This document shows positions 50,540 to 57,960 of a DNA stretch of 64,000 nucleotides, piece after piece. The notes under the pieces were generated by a model. The model searched no databases, had not been told where the DNA came from, and saw only the letters and a program-made list of their open reading frames with translations. Origin of the DNA: CAUUJV01 sp963545565. GTDB lineage: Bacteria > Actinomycetota > Actinomycetes > Actinomycetales > Bifidobacteriaceae. The position numbers were made by a program, and so were the translations under genes. The stretch covers positions 124,001-188,000 of the forward strand of contig CAUUJV010000001.1 in assembly GCA_963545565.1 (NCBI GenBank), written 5' to 3'. How positions within the stretch are numbered: the stretch's first letter is position 1; every line of letters starts with the position of its first letter.

Positions 50540-50575
50540 GCTGTGGAAAACATTGAGTTATCCACAGCTTTTTAT
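50540..50575 (+). other. Head-to-head DnaA-type boxes or a second terminator
   Basis: TGTGGAAAA (50542-50550, a DnaA-like box on the minus strand) faces a perfect TTATCCACA (50558-50566). The same bases form a hairpin, GCTGTGG (50540-50546) with CCACAGC (50562-50568), followed by TTTTTATTTTT, so it could equally be a terminator. A tandem pair GGATTGCTG lies just upstream at 50525 and 50535. Confidence 0.45.
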
Positions 50576-50655
50576 TTTTCTGTTGTAATACACCAAGTTT
50601 TCTGAGATTCTCAGTGTGTCGTTAATGATGACGTTCATTGTGAGAGAAGACGAGA

Positions 50656-51129
50656 ATGAAGATTAAAGAAGATCCGTTTAGAGTTGACCTGTATCAAAAG
50701 GTTGGCATGAGTGACGAGTATGTTCGGCTTCATGTGATGCGCTGCGTTCCAACTGATTTACCTTCAGAAGAATGCAAACGATTAGCACTGAATGCTTGTA
50801 ATGTGGCATGCCTATCCACAGATGTGTTACGAGGTAGGCTTGATGCAAGATTGCTCAAGAATATTATGGCTACCACAATTATTGCTCAGCTAGTGAATAC
50901 ATCTCGATTACTTTTAGATGGTATTAAAGATCCGCAGCGCCAAGCACTTGATTTTGTGAGGAATAAGCACCTTCCTGTGGTTCCTCGCTCATTTAATGCG
51001 ACGCTTATCAGTTGTAATAAATTTGATGCATTTATAGGTATGACAGTTGGTACAGATATTTGTTGGGCAAACATTGTTCTTTCGAGGATTGGATCTCGGT
51101 GGATGTGCACGTTCTGCGATATTGGATAA
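50656..51129 (+). CDS. Rv3235-like small protein (DUF6459-type)
   Basis: Function unknown. The 157-residue cytoplasmic protein resembles the small actinobacterial Rv3235/DUF6459 family in layout. A helical core (STDVLRGRLDARLLKNIMAT) carries the family's G-R-x-x-x-L pattern, and a beta-strand end (ANIVLSRIGSRWMCTFCDIG) matches the usual R-W-x-C-T close. Sequence similarity is low, so the call rests on pattern. ATG 50656 follows AGAAGACGAG, a modest ribosome-binding site. A symmetric hairpin (51133-51165) separates it from the convergent Hsp20 gene. It has several Cys, but they are not grouped as a metal site. Confidence 0.55.
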   Translation: MKIKEDPFRVDLYQKVGMSDEYVRLHVMRCVPTDLPSEECKRLALNACNVACLSTDVLRGRLDARLLKNIMATTIIAQLVNTSRLLLDGIKDPQRQALDFVRNKHLPVVPRSFNATLISCNKFDAFIGMTVGTDICWANIVLSRIGSRWMCTFCDIG

Positions 51130-51132
51130 ACA

Positions 51133-51165
51133 ACGGGTGGAGCTGATATCAACAGTTCCACCCGT
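51133..51165. terminator. Hairpin between convergent genes
   Basis: ACGGGTGGA (51133-51141) pairs with TCCACCCGT (51157-51165), extended inside by CTG/CAG. T tracts are weak on both sides. It lies between the stops of the 50656 gene and hsp20. Confidence 0.6.
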
Positions 51166-51192
51166 AATAAAACTATCGTGTATTCTTTGTAA

Positions 51193-51624
51193 TTATCCTT
51201 CGATAGTTATGGTATGAGGATTTTCAACCTTGGGCCGATCCTTCTTTGCAATGTCAAGGGTCAGCATACCGTTATCGTAGCGTGCGTGGACGTCATCCTG
51301 CGTTGTGGTATCGCCCACGTAGAAACTACGTGATACTAAACCACTATAGCGTTCACGGCGCAGATATTTACCGTTCTTATCCTTATCGTCTTTGGAAGTT
51401 TCACGCTTTGCTGATACTGTCAAATACCCATTATTCAATCCAATTGTGATATCGTCACGATTGAATCCGGGCATCTCAATATCGACTTCGTAGTTTTTGT
51501 CGGTTTCCTTGACGTCCGTTTTCATCATCGTGTTGTTTCTGGTGTCGGGGAACATCGGTGCGAAAGCATCATCAAAGAAATTGTCAAAAATACTGCCGCC
51601 AAAGACTGCTGGTAGCATAGCCAT
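51193..51624 (-). CDS. Hsp20/alpha-crystallin small heat-shock protein
   Basis: ATP-independent holdase that binds unfolding proteins under heat or oxidative stress. The 143-residue protein begins MAMLPAVFGGSIFDNFFDDAF, a typical Phe-rich N-terminal arm. The alpha-crystallin domain spans about 40-135: KTDVKETDKNYEVDIEMPGF, GLNNGYLTVSAKRE and the C-terminal A-x-x-x-NGMLTLDI box (ARYDNGMLTLDIAKK). The I-x-I motif is present as TITIEG. ATG 51624 is used, five bases after AAGGAGG; the open frame runs to 51672 without support. A short perfect hairpin lies just upstream of the ribosome-binding site. No CIRCE or HAIR operator was found in the divergent region. Confidence 0.92.
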   Translation of the reverse strand: MAMLPAVFGGSIFDNFFDDAFAPMFPDTRNNTMMKTDVKETDKNYEVDIEMPGFNRDDITIGLNNGYLTVSAKRETSKDDKDKNGKYLRRERYSGLVSRSFYVGDTTTQDDVHARYDNGMLTLDIAKKDRPKVENPHTITIEG

Positions 51625-51645
51625 AGTATCCTCCTTTATGCTCTT

Positions 51646-51662
51646 GTCCGAAGGTATCGGAC
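51646..51662 (-). promoter_or_regulatory. Small hairpin in the hsp20 leader
   Basis: GTCCGA (51646-51651) and TCGGAC (51657-51662) form a six-pair stem with a five-base loop in the hsp20 leader, ten bases before AAGGAGG. The loop-side CCTT can pair with the AAGG of the ribosome-binding site, an arrangement compatible with an RNA thermometer. This is suggestive only. Confidence 0.35.
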
Positions 51663-51739
51663 CATGGCACACAGGATGGCTGGCTTGAAAGTCAGCAACA
51701 ATGCTGCTGTCGTGCTCTGTGCCTTACGGTGCACTCTTA

Positions 51740-51771
51740 TTATATCTCGTTATGCCACCGTTATATCTCGT
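51740..51771. repeat. Direct repeats TTATATCTCGT in the hsp20/ligase divergent region
   Basis: TTATATCTCGT occurs at 51740-51750 and 51761-51771, 21 bases apart (two helical turns). They lie between the divergent hsp20 and acyl-CoA ligase genes and could be an operator. Confidence 0.45.
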
Positions 51772-51829
51772 GTTAGGTGGATAACAGCGAGTTCTTTAGA
51801 TGCTACATGGGATGGTTGTGGGTGTCACC

Positions 51830-51835
51830 TATAGT
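51830..51835 (+). promoter_or_regulatory. Candidate -10 of a leaderless acyl-CoA ligase mRNA
   Basis: TATAGT ends six bases before ATG 51842 with no Shine-Dalgarno sequence between, the spacing expected of a leaderless transcript. Confidence 0.45.
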
Positions 51836-51841
51836 TGAAAT

Positions 51842-53884
51842 ATGTTGCGCGAATATACATCACAAGACATTTATGTCACAAAAGATTCTGACACAATCTA
51901 CTCACTTCTTAAGAATCGAGCAGATTCAACTCCATCAAGCATTATTGCTGAGTATAAGACCGGTAGCTTAAAATCTTGGACTCAAGTGACAGCTATTCAA
52001 ATGCTTCGTGAAGTTCGCACCGCAGCTAAGGGGCTTTTGGCCTTAGAAGTAGCTAAAGGTGACACAGTCCTTATCTATTCGCCAACTTCCTATGCGTGGG
52101 GTGTTATTGATTTTGCTTGTGCTGCTATTGGCGCAGTTTCAGTTCCTGTGTATGATACGGATTCTGCAGGTCAAGTAGAAAATATTACTCAGGAAACTAA
52201 GCCAGAATTAGCTTTTGTAGGAGGGTCTGATCGTGCACAGATTCTCGAAGCCTTGAAAGTTCGTAACGATACTTCTGTCAATCACGTTTTTGACCTCAGC
52301 GCTGGTGGTCTGAAGGCTTTAGAAGAATATGGGAAGGGTATTTCAGAGGCTACCCTTGAGCAAGCCATCGATGCGGTTGCAGCAGGTGATGTGGCGACAA
52401 TCGTTTATACTTCTGGCTCAACCGGTAGGCCTAAGGGCGCGATGCTTACCAATCGAAACTTTACACATACGGTTTTGAATGGTTATGAGGTTCTTCCTGA
52501 GATGATCGGAGCTGATCCAACGCGTTTGCTGCTGTTCTTGCCATTAGCTCATTGCTTTGCACGCTATATTCAGTATGTAGCAATTGGGGGCCATGGAGTA
52601 GTGGGGTATATTCCAGATGCAGCTCACCTCTTGGCAGATTTGCGTAGCTTTAAACCTACATACTTGCTGGGTGTGCCCCGTGTTTTTGAAAAGGTTTATA
52701 ATGCTGCTTCTCAAAAGGCTGGAAACGGTATTAAGGGACGTATTTTTGCGCGCGCGGCTCGTCACTTTGTTCGGTGGTCTCAAGATGAGCAGGATAATAC
52801 AGAGCATTCGTACAAGGAAATTCTGGCTCACTCTATGTATCAAAGTCTTGTAGGCTCGACGGTACGCTCTGCTCTAGGACCTAATCTGAGGTATCTTGCA
52901 TGCGGTGGTGCGCCTTTGAATAACGATTTAGCGCATTTCTTCAATGGTATGGATGGAATTACTTTTATCCAAGGTTATGGAATGACGGAAACTGCAGCAC
53001 CATGCGTTGTTAATTTCCAAGATCGTAACAGAGTGGGATCAGTTGGTATTGTTGCGCCCGGATTCTCCGTGCGTTTAACAGATGATGATGAGCTTGAAAT
53101 TGCTGGACCAAGCGTATTTAAGGGATACCTCAATAATCCCGAGCTTACCGACGATGCCTTTGATGGAGCTGACCATGTATGGCTTCGCACAGGCGACTTA
53201 GCAGAAATTGATGATGATGAATTCATCTACATCACAGGCCGTAAAAAAGATTTGATTATTACTGCTGGCGGTAAAAATGTTTCTCCTGCACCTCTTGAGG
53301 ATATTGTTTCGACTTGCCCAATCGTAATGCATACTGTAGTGATTGGTGATGGTAAGCCGTTTATTTCTGCGCTTGTTACCCTTGATCCAGATATGTTGAA
53401 ATCATGGCTTTCTTCACACGGCTTTGATGAGAATACTCCAATTGAAGAATTGGTTGAGAATGAAGCTGTACGAGCTTTTGTACAGGAATATATAGATCGG
53501 GCAAATACAACAGTTTCTCGTGCAGAGTCAATTCGTAAATTTACGATTTTGCCTGCACAATTTAGTCAGGATGACAAGACGATGACACCGAGTTTGAAAG
53601 TAATTCGCCCTACTGTTCTGAAGAAGTATGCTGGTGTGATTGAGCATGTTTTGTATGCACCGAAGCCGTCTACAAAACCGAAGGCTGTAAGCGCGCAGAT
53701 TATTGATGCAGCTGATAAAGTTTCAGTGCAAGTCAAGCCTCAGATTGATGCTGCACGAGAGAAAATTGAGCCTGCTCTTGAAAAGTATTCGCATAATGTA
53801 AGCGAATCAGTCAATAAGACGTATAACAAGGTTATAGGTAAAAAAGAAGACGAGGAAGAAAGAGATACCCGTGACGCTGCGTGA
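51842..53884 (+). CDS. Long-chain acyl-CoA ligase / AMP-binding enzyme (second copy, C-terminal extension)
   Basis: ANL-superfamily ligase of the long-chain acyl-CoA type. The P-loop is YTSGSTGRPKG, with LLLFLPLAHCFARYIQ, YGMTETAAP and TGDLAEIDDDEF, then GRKKDLIITAGGKNVSPA. The catalytic core ends near residue 610, and then a charged helical tail of about 65 residues with many Lys, Val and Glu follows (IDAADKVSVQVKPQIDAARE). This tail is absent from the copy at 44255 and may form a coiled coil or associate with the membrane. The last 14 bases overlap the peptide deformylase frame. ATG 51842 has a TATAGT box at leaderless spacing. It diverges from hsp20. Which acid each copy prefers cannot be told. 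Confidence 0.87.
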   Translation: MLREYTSQDIYVTKDSDTIYSLLKNRADSTPSSIIAEYKTGSLKSWTQVTAIQMLREVRTAAKGLLALEVAKGDTVLIYSPTSYAWGVIDFACAAIGAVSVPVYDTDSAGQVENITQETKPELAFVGGSDRAQILEALKVRNDTSVNHVFDLSAGGLKALEEYGKGISEATLEQAIDAVAAGDVATIVYTSGSTGRPKGAMLTNRNFTHTVLNGYEVLPEMIGADPTRLLLFLPLAHCFARYIQYVAIGGHGVVGYIPDAAHLLADLRSFKPTYLLGVPRVFEKVYNAASQKAGNGIKGRIFARAARHFVRWSQDEQDNTEHSYKEILAHSMYQSLVGSTVRSALGPNLRYLACGGAPLNNDLAHFFNGMDGITFIQGYGMTETAAPCVVNFQDRNRVGSVGIVAPGFSVRLTDDDELEIAGPSVFKGYLNNPELTDDAFDGADHVWLRTGDLAEIDDDEFIYITGRKKDLIITAGGKNVSPAPLEDIVSTCPIVMHTVVIGDGKPFISALVTLDPDMLKSWLSSHGFDENTPIEELVENEAVRAFVQEYIDRANTTVSRAESIRKFTILPAQFSQDDKTMTPSLKVIRPTVLKKYAGVIEHVLYAPKPSTKPKAVSAQIIDAADKVSVQVKPQIDAAREKIEPALEKYSHNVSESVNKTYNKVIGKKEDEEERDTRDAA

Positions 53885-54356
53885 AATTCGAGTTGTTCCA
53901 GACCCAGTACTTCGCACACCATGTGATGAGATAAGGAAAATTACCCCATCTATTCGCTATCTCGTTGATGACCTGCTGGAAACGGTAGATGATCCAGGTA
54001 GAGCAGGACTTTCAGCAAATCAGATTGGTGTTAGTTTACGGGCTTTTTCTTACAACATTGATGGAAAAGTCGGGTATGTGCTTAATCCAGTTCTTGTTGA
54101 AACTTCTGGAGAGCAGTATGGCGATGAAGGTTGTTTGTCTGTTCCAGGACTATGGTACAAAACCCGTCGTGCTGATTATGCAAAGGTAGAAGGAATTGAC
54201 CTTGACGGCAAGAAGGTTGTGCTAGAAGGAACTGGCATTATGGGTCGCATGCTTCAGCATGAGTGCGATCACCTAGATGGACATGTATACCTTGATCGCT
54301 TAGAGAAAGAAGATCGCAGGGCTGCATTGCGCCAGATGCGTCAAATACAGCAATGA
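53871..54356 (+). CDS. def: Peptide deformylase
   Basis: Removes the N-formyl group from nascent proteins. Motif I is GLSANQIG, motif II is EGCLSVPG with the metal-binding Cys, and motif III is HECDHLDG with both metal His and the catalytic Glu. In motif I the usual A-A-x-Q (or A-P-Q) is S-A-N-Q, a tolerable variation. The 161 residues fit a type 1 enzyme. The GTG start overlaps the end of the ligase gene by 14 bases, so the two are translated from one mRNA; GAGGAAG lies upstream. An acyl-CoA ligase is not a usual partner, and the link is probably only positional. Confidence 0.94.
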   Translation: MTLREIRVVPDPVLRTPCDEIRKITPSIRYLVDDLLETVDDPGRAGLSANQIGVSLRAFSYNIDGKVGYVLNPVLVETSGEQYGDEGCLSVPGLWYKTRRADYAKVEGIDLDGKKVVLEGTGIMGRMLQHECDHLDGHVYLDRLEKEDRRAALRQMRQIQQ

Positions 54357-54618
54357 GAATATGACGATAAGGAAGATAGAGCAAGGCTAAATAGGATTGT
54401 TAGATAGCAGCATCTTCTTGTTCGCGGTGCGTTGTATCATCAGCAACTAGCGTGTCTTTTTGGCTGAGTAATTTGTCGCATGATTACGAAGCCGCAGAAT
54501 TATTGTCTATTGATGCGCATAACGCGCCATGTACGCGACGATCTGTGTCGGTCGGCTCACACTAGGGTTGCACGCAGCATCGCATGGCCAGGCAAGAACC
54601 GACAATGAAAGGTATATC
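54357..54618 (+). promoter_or_regulatory. Upstream region of rpsB
   Basis: This 262-base gap holds the rpsB promoter and a probable long leader. A small hairpin, GTGT with ACAC around CGGTCGGCT, lies near 54547-54563. Ribosomal protein S2 often controls its own mRNA through leader structure, but I cannot define such an element here, and I see no sure promoter. Confidence 0.3.
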
Positions 54619-55476
54619 ATGGCAGAAATTACCATGAGCCAGATGCTCAAAGCTGGCGTCCACTTCGGTCACCAGACTCGCCGTTGGAATCCAAAGATGA
54701 AGCAGTACATCTTGATGGAGCGCAATGGCATTCACATCATCAATCTTTTTAAGTCTCTAGAGCTGATTGACAAGGCATACGATTTCGTCAAGCAGACCGT
54801 GGCACACAACGGAACCGTTTTGTTTGTAGGCACTAAGAAGCAGGCTTCTGAAGCTGTTGCTGCACAGGCAGCCCGCGTAACAATGCCTTACGTTTCTGAA
54901 CGTTGGCTTGGCGGTATGCTTACTAACTTCCAGACCGTTTCTAAGCGCGTAACTCGCATGAAGGAACTTGAGGAGATGGACTTTGCAGATGTTCGCTCCA
55001 GTGGCTTGACGAAGAAGGAGCTTCTTCTTCTTGAGCGCGAAAAGGACAAGCTGGTTCGTCAGCTTGGCGGTATTCGTAACATGAGCCGCACACCTTCTGC
55101 AATGTTCGTTGTGGATATCAATAAGGAAGCTCTTGCTGTTGAGGAAGCTCACAAGCTTGGCATTCCTGTTATTGCTCTCGTCGATACCAACACAGATCCT
55201 GAGTCTGTAGATTATCCAATTCCAGCAAACGATGACGCAATTCGCGCTATTGAGCTTTTGACTTCTTTGATGGCTGATGCTGTCGCAGAAGGTTTGCTTG
55301 AGCGCTCTGGTAAGGGTGTTAAGACTGCTGGTTCCGCTGAAGCAAACGAAGCTGCTGCACAGCCAATGGCTGAGTGGGAAACTGCTCTATTGAAGAATGA
55401 TTCTTCTGAAACTGTAGAAGCAGCACAAGAAGCACCAGCTGCAGAAGCTGAAACCTCTGAAGAAGCTAAGGCTTAA
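54619..55476 (+). CDS. rpsB: 30S ribosomal protein S2
   Basis: Small-subunit protein that binds 16S rRNA near the head-body junction and helps recruit S1. The 285-residue sequence begins MAEITMSQMLKAGVHFGHQT, the conserved S2 start, and continues RRWNPKMKQYILMERNGIHI. It carries the family pattern SERWLGGMLTNFQT, GGIRNMSRTPSAMFVVD and IPVIALVDTNTDP. The C-terminal 55 residues are an Ala/Glu-rich tail typical of actinobacterial S2. ATG 54619 has GAAAGG about eight bases upstream; the frame to 54529 has no support. tsf follows after a terminator-like hairpin, the usual rpsB-tsf arrangement. Confidence 0.98.
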   Translation: MAEITMSQMLKAGVHFGHQTRRWNPKMKQYILMERNGIHIINLFKSLELIDKAYDFVKQTVAHNGTVLFVGTKKQASEAVAAQAARVTMPYVSERWLGGMLTNFQTVSKRVTRMKELEEMDFADVRSSGLTKKELLLLEREKDKLVRQLGGIRNMSRTPSAMFVVDINKEALAVEEAHKLGIPVIALVDTNTDPESVDYPIPANDDAIRAIELLTSLMADAVAEGLLERSGKGVKTAGSAEANEAAAQPMAEWETALLKNDSSETVEAAQEAPAAEAETSEEAKA

Positions 55477-55512
55477 GCAAGAATAGCTTAGGCGTAAAGC
55501 AAAGAGCATTGT

Positions 55513-55572
55513 CTGTGCTCTATGGATGTGTCTTATGATTTACATCGTGTAGAGCACAGTTTTGATTTTTTA
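55513..55572 (+). terminator. Terminator or attenuator between rpsB and tsf
   Basis: CTGTGCTCTA (55513-55522) pairs with TAGAGCACAG (55550-55559), followed by TTTTGATTTTTT. The tsf ribosome-binding site lies immediately after, so it probably adjusts the S2 to EF-Ts ratio rather than separating two promoters. Confidence 0.75.
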
Positions 55573-55584
55573 ACAGGAGAAATA

Positions 55585-56430
55585 ATGGCAAAAATTACCG
55601 CAGCCCTTATTAAGGAAGTGCGTGAAGCCACTGGCGCAGGAATGATGGACGTTAAGAAGGCTCTTACTGAAGCTGAAGGCGACATCGCACGTGCTAAGGA
55701 AATTATTCGTGCAAGTGGTATCAAAGCTGCTGGTGCACGCGAAGGCCGCCAGGCACAAGAAGGCTTGATTGCTTCTCTCGTAGCCGACACTGCAGAGGGG
55801 CAGACTGGCTATGCAGTAGAACTCAACTCTGAGACTGACTTCGTTGCTAAGACCGCTCAGTTCGTTGAGCTTGGCGACAAGGTTGTTGCAGACGTTGTAA
55901 AGGCTGGAGCAGATTCTGAGGAAGAAGCACTTGCAGCAGCTTCTGAAGAAGGAACTGTTAAGGACACCATTGAAGAGGCAGGCGCTCTCTTCCATGAGCA
56001 TGTCAAGATGGGGCAGTTTGTTAAGGTTTCCGGACCACGCGTTGAAATTTACGCACACCGCAAGTCTGTAGAACTTCCTCCTTCCATTGTCGCTATGGTT
56101 GCAACCGATGAAGCAGGTGCACAAGTTGCACATGAAGTTGCTCTTCAGATTTCTGCAATGGCTCCACAGTGGCTCACTCGTGAAGACGTTCCAGCAGATG
56201 TTTTGGAATCCGAACGTCGTGTTGCTACAGAAAAGTCTCTGGCAGAAGGCAAGCCTGAGAAGATTGTTCCAAAGATCGTCGAAGGTCGTTTGAACGCATT
56301 CTTCAAAGAAACAGTTCTTCTCGAACAGCAGTATGTGAAGGATCCTTCTAAGAAGATTTCTGATCTCTTCAAAGAGGTAGGCGGCAACGCAATTGCATTC
56401 GCTCGTGTAGAAGTAGGCAAGGGAGAATAA
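55585..56430 (+). CDS. tsf: Translation elongation factor Ts
   Basis: Nucleotide exchange factor that reloads EF-Tu with GTP. It starts MAKITAALIKEVREATGAGM, with the UBA-like N-terminal domain reading MMDVKKALTEAEGD and AKEIIRASG. The core carries the TDF motif that inserts into EF-Tu, seen in VELNSETDFVAKTAQF, and later VALQISAMAPQWLTREDVP. The 281 residues are normal. ATG 55585 has AGGAGA five bases upstream; the open frame runs back to 55522 through the terminator stem and is not used. A terminator follows at 56456. Confidence 0.97.
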   Translation: MAKITAALIKEVREATGAGMMDVKKALTEAEGDIARAKEIIRASGIKAAGAREGRQAQEGLIASLVADTAEGQTGYAVELNSETDFVAKTAQFVELGDKVVADVVKAGADSEEEALAAASEEGTVKDTIEEAGALFHEHVKMGQFVKVSGPRVEIYAHRKSVELPPSIVAMVATDEAGAQVAHEVALQISAMAPQWLTREDVPADVLESERRVATEKSLAEGKPEKIVPKIVEGRLNAFFKETVLLEQQYVKDPSKKISDLFKEVGGNAIAFARVEVGKGE

Positions 56431-56455
56431 GAGTTAAACTCTTGCAATACTTTTG

Positions 56456-56480
56456 GGGACGGTTTCTGGCCGTCCCTTTT
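56456..56480 (+). terminator. Intrinsic terminator after tsf
   Basis: GGGACGG (56456-56462) pairs with CCGTCCC (56470-56476) around a seven-base loop, followed by TTTT. Confidence 0.85.
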
Positions 56481-56542
56481 GCGTTTTGTGTCTTTGTAAT
56501 CCCGTAAACTTTATGAAGATTTGAACCAGCGAAAGGTCTACT

Positions 56543-57274
56543 ATGACACAGTCAACACAGACTAAGCCACGTCGTGTTCTTCTTAAGTTATCTGGTGAAG
56601 CTTTCGGCGGTGGAGCTGTGGGAATTGACACTGAAGTCGTTCGTCGCATTGCTCGTGAAATCGCTAAAGCAACAGCACAAGGCACACAAGTTGCAATTGT
56701 TGTTGGTGGAGGCAACTTCTTCCGCGGCGCAGAGTTGAGTAAAGCCGGCTTAGAGCGTTCTCGTGCAGATTACATGGGCATGTTGGGCACAGTAATGAAC
56801 TGTCTTGCACTTCAGGATTTTCTAGAACAGGAAGGCCAGGCAACCCGTGTACAGACGGCTATCACTATGGGTCAAGTTGCTGAGCCATACATACCATTAA
56901 AGGCAATTCGTCATCTTGAAAAAGGCCGCGTAGTTATTTTTGGCGCTGGTGCTGGTATGCCGTACTTCTCAACTGACACAGTTTCCATTCAGCGTGCTTT
57001 GGAGATTAGCTGTGACGAAGTGTTGATGGGGAAGAATGGAGTCGATGGTGTTTATTCTGCTGACCCTCGTAAAGACCCACATGCCACACTGTTCAAAACC
57101 TTAAGCTTCAACAAGGCTATTGTTGATAACTTGGCTGTTATGGATTCTGCTGCGCTTTCGATGGCACGTGATAATGACATGCGTATTCGTGTGTTTGGCT
57201 TAGAAGCAGACGGTAATGTGACTCGCGCAATCATGGGAGAAGAGATTGGCACACTCGTGTCGACCAACGAATAA
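56543..57274 (+). CDS. pyrH: Uridylate kinase (UMP kinase)
   Basis: Phosphorylates UMP to UDP using ATP, feeding all pyrimidine nucleotide synthesis. The bacterial amino-acid-kinase fold begins RVLLKLSGEAFGGGAVGID with the phosphate-binding KxSGE stretch. Then come VVGGGNFFRGAELSKAGLER, DYMGMLGTVMNCLALQDFLE and GAGAGMPYFSTDTVSIQRA. GKNGVDGVYSADPRKDPHA supplies the ATP-side loop. The 243 residues match the hexameric bacterial enzyme. GAAAGG precedes ATG 56543. It follows tsf in the classical order rpsB-tsf-pyrH-frr, but terminators stand between, so readthrough or extra promoters must supply pyrH and frr. Confidence 0.96.
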   Translation: MTQSTQTKPRRVLLKLSGEAFGGGAVGIDTEVVRRIAREIAKATAQGTQVAIVVGGGNFFRGAELSKAGLERSRADYMGMLGTVMNCLALQDFLEQEGQATRVQTAITMGQVAEPYIPLKAIRHLEKGRVVIFGAGAGMPYFSTDTVSIQRALEISCDEVLMGKNGVDGVYSADPRKDPHATLFKTLSFNKAIVDNLAVMDSAALSMARDNDMRIRVFGLEADGNVTRAIMGEEIGTLVSTNE

Positions 57275-57342
57275 ATTCTTCACGTAGAATGTGAAGTAAA
57301 ACCGTTACGAAGGTATTTGTATTTTTGTATTAAGGAGCAGTA

Positions 57343-57897
57343 ATGGCATCCGTTGTAGATCAGGCTAAAACACAAATGGAGAAGTCTGTTGAAGCCACTA
57401 AAGAGAATTTCACTGGGATTCGTACCGGCCGAGCAAATCCAGCACTTCTTAATGGTGTGCTTGTTGATTACTATGGCGCGCCTACTCCTATTAAAGCATT
57501 AGCAACGATTGGTGTACCTGAGCCACGCACACTTGCTGTGACTCCTTTTGATCAGAGTCAGGCTAATGCTGTTGAAAAAGCTATTCGAGATTCAGATTTG
57601 GGTGTTAATCCTCGTCGCGACGGTAATGTTATCCATGTAACACTTCCTGAACTCACTGAGGAACGTCGTAAGGATTACGTTAAGCTCGCGCGCACCAAGG
57701 CTGAAGAAGGAAAAGTTGCAGTCCGTAATATCCGCCGCAAGACTAAGGAAACCATCGATGCTGCGATTAAAGATGGTGAGTATGGCGAAGATGAGGGCAA
57801 CCGCTTACTGAAAGATCTTGATACTGCAACAAAAAAGGTCTCAGAAGAAATTGATGAGCTTCTTGCCTCGAAGGAAAAGGAAATCCTTTCTGTCTAA
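57343..57897 (+). CDS. frr: Ribosome recycling factor
   Basis: Splits the post-termination ribosome with EF-G so subunits can be reused. The 184-residue protein has a tRNA-like two-domain shape. Its three-helix bundle includes ATKENFTGIRTGRANPALLN at the start and, late, VRNIRRKTKETIDAAIKDGE with the conserved R-N-x-R-R. The inserted beta domain has YYGAPTPIKALATIGVPEPR. AAGGAG precedes ATG 57343 with good spacing. It ends in a strong terminator, and cdsA follows 63 bases on. Confidence 0.97.
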   Translation: MASVVDQAKTQMEKSVEATKENFTGIRTGRANPALLNGVLVDYYGAPTPIKALATIGVPEPRTLAVTPFDQSQANAVEKAIRDSDLGVNPRRDGNVIHVTLPELTEERRKDYVKLARTKAEEGKVAVRNIRRKTKETIDAAIKDGEYGEDEGNRLLKDLDTATKKVSEEIDELLASKEKEILSV

Positions 57898-57906
57898 TTC
57901 GTAGAG

Positions 57907-57935
57907 GGGCGCTCGGTGTATTGAGCGCCCTTTTT
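57907..57935 (+). terminator. Intrinsic terminator after frr
   Basis: GGGCGCTC (57907-57914) pairs with GAGCGCCC (57923-57930) around an eight-base loop, followed by TTTTT. Confidence 0.9.
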
Positions 57936-57960
57936 GTATGGTCGGATGTAATGAGGAGAT

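Noticed and set aside
51625..51841. CIRCE or HAIR operator for hsp20
   Set aside because: I looked for TTAGCACTC-N9-GAGTGCTAA and CTTGAGT-N7-ACTCAAG. Only isolated half-like fragments (GCACTC, CTTGAAAG) occur.
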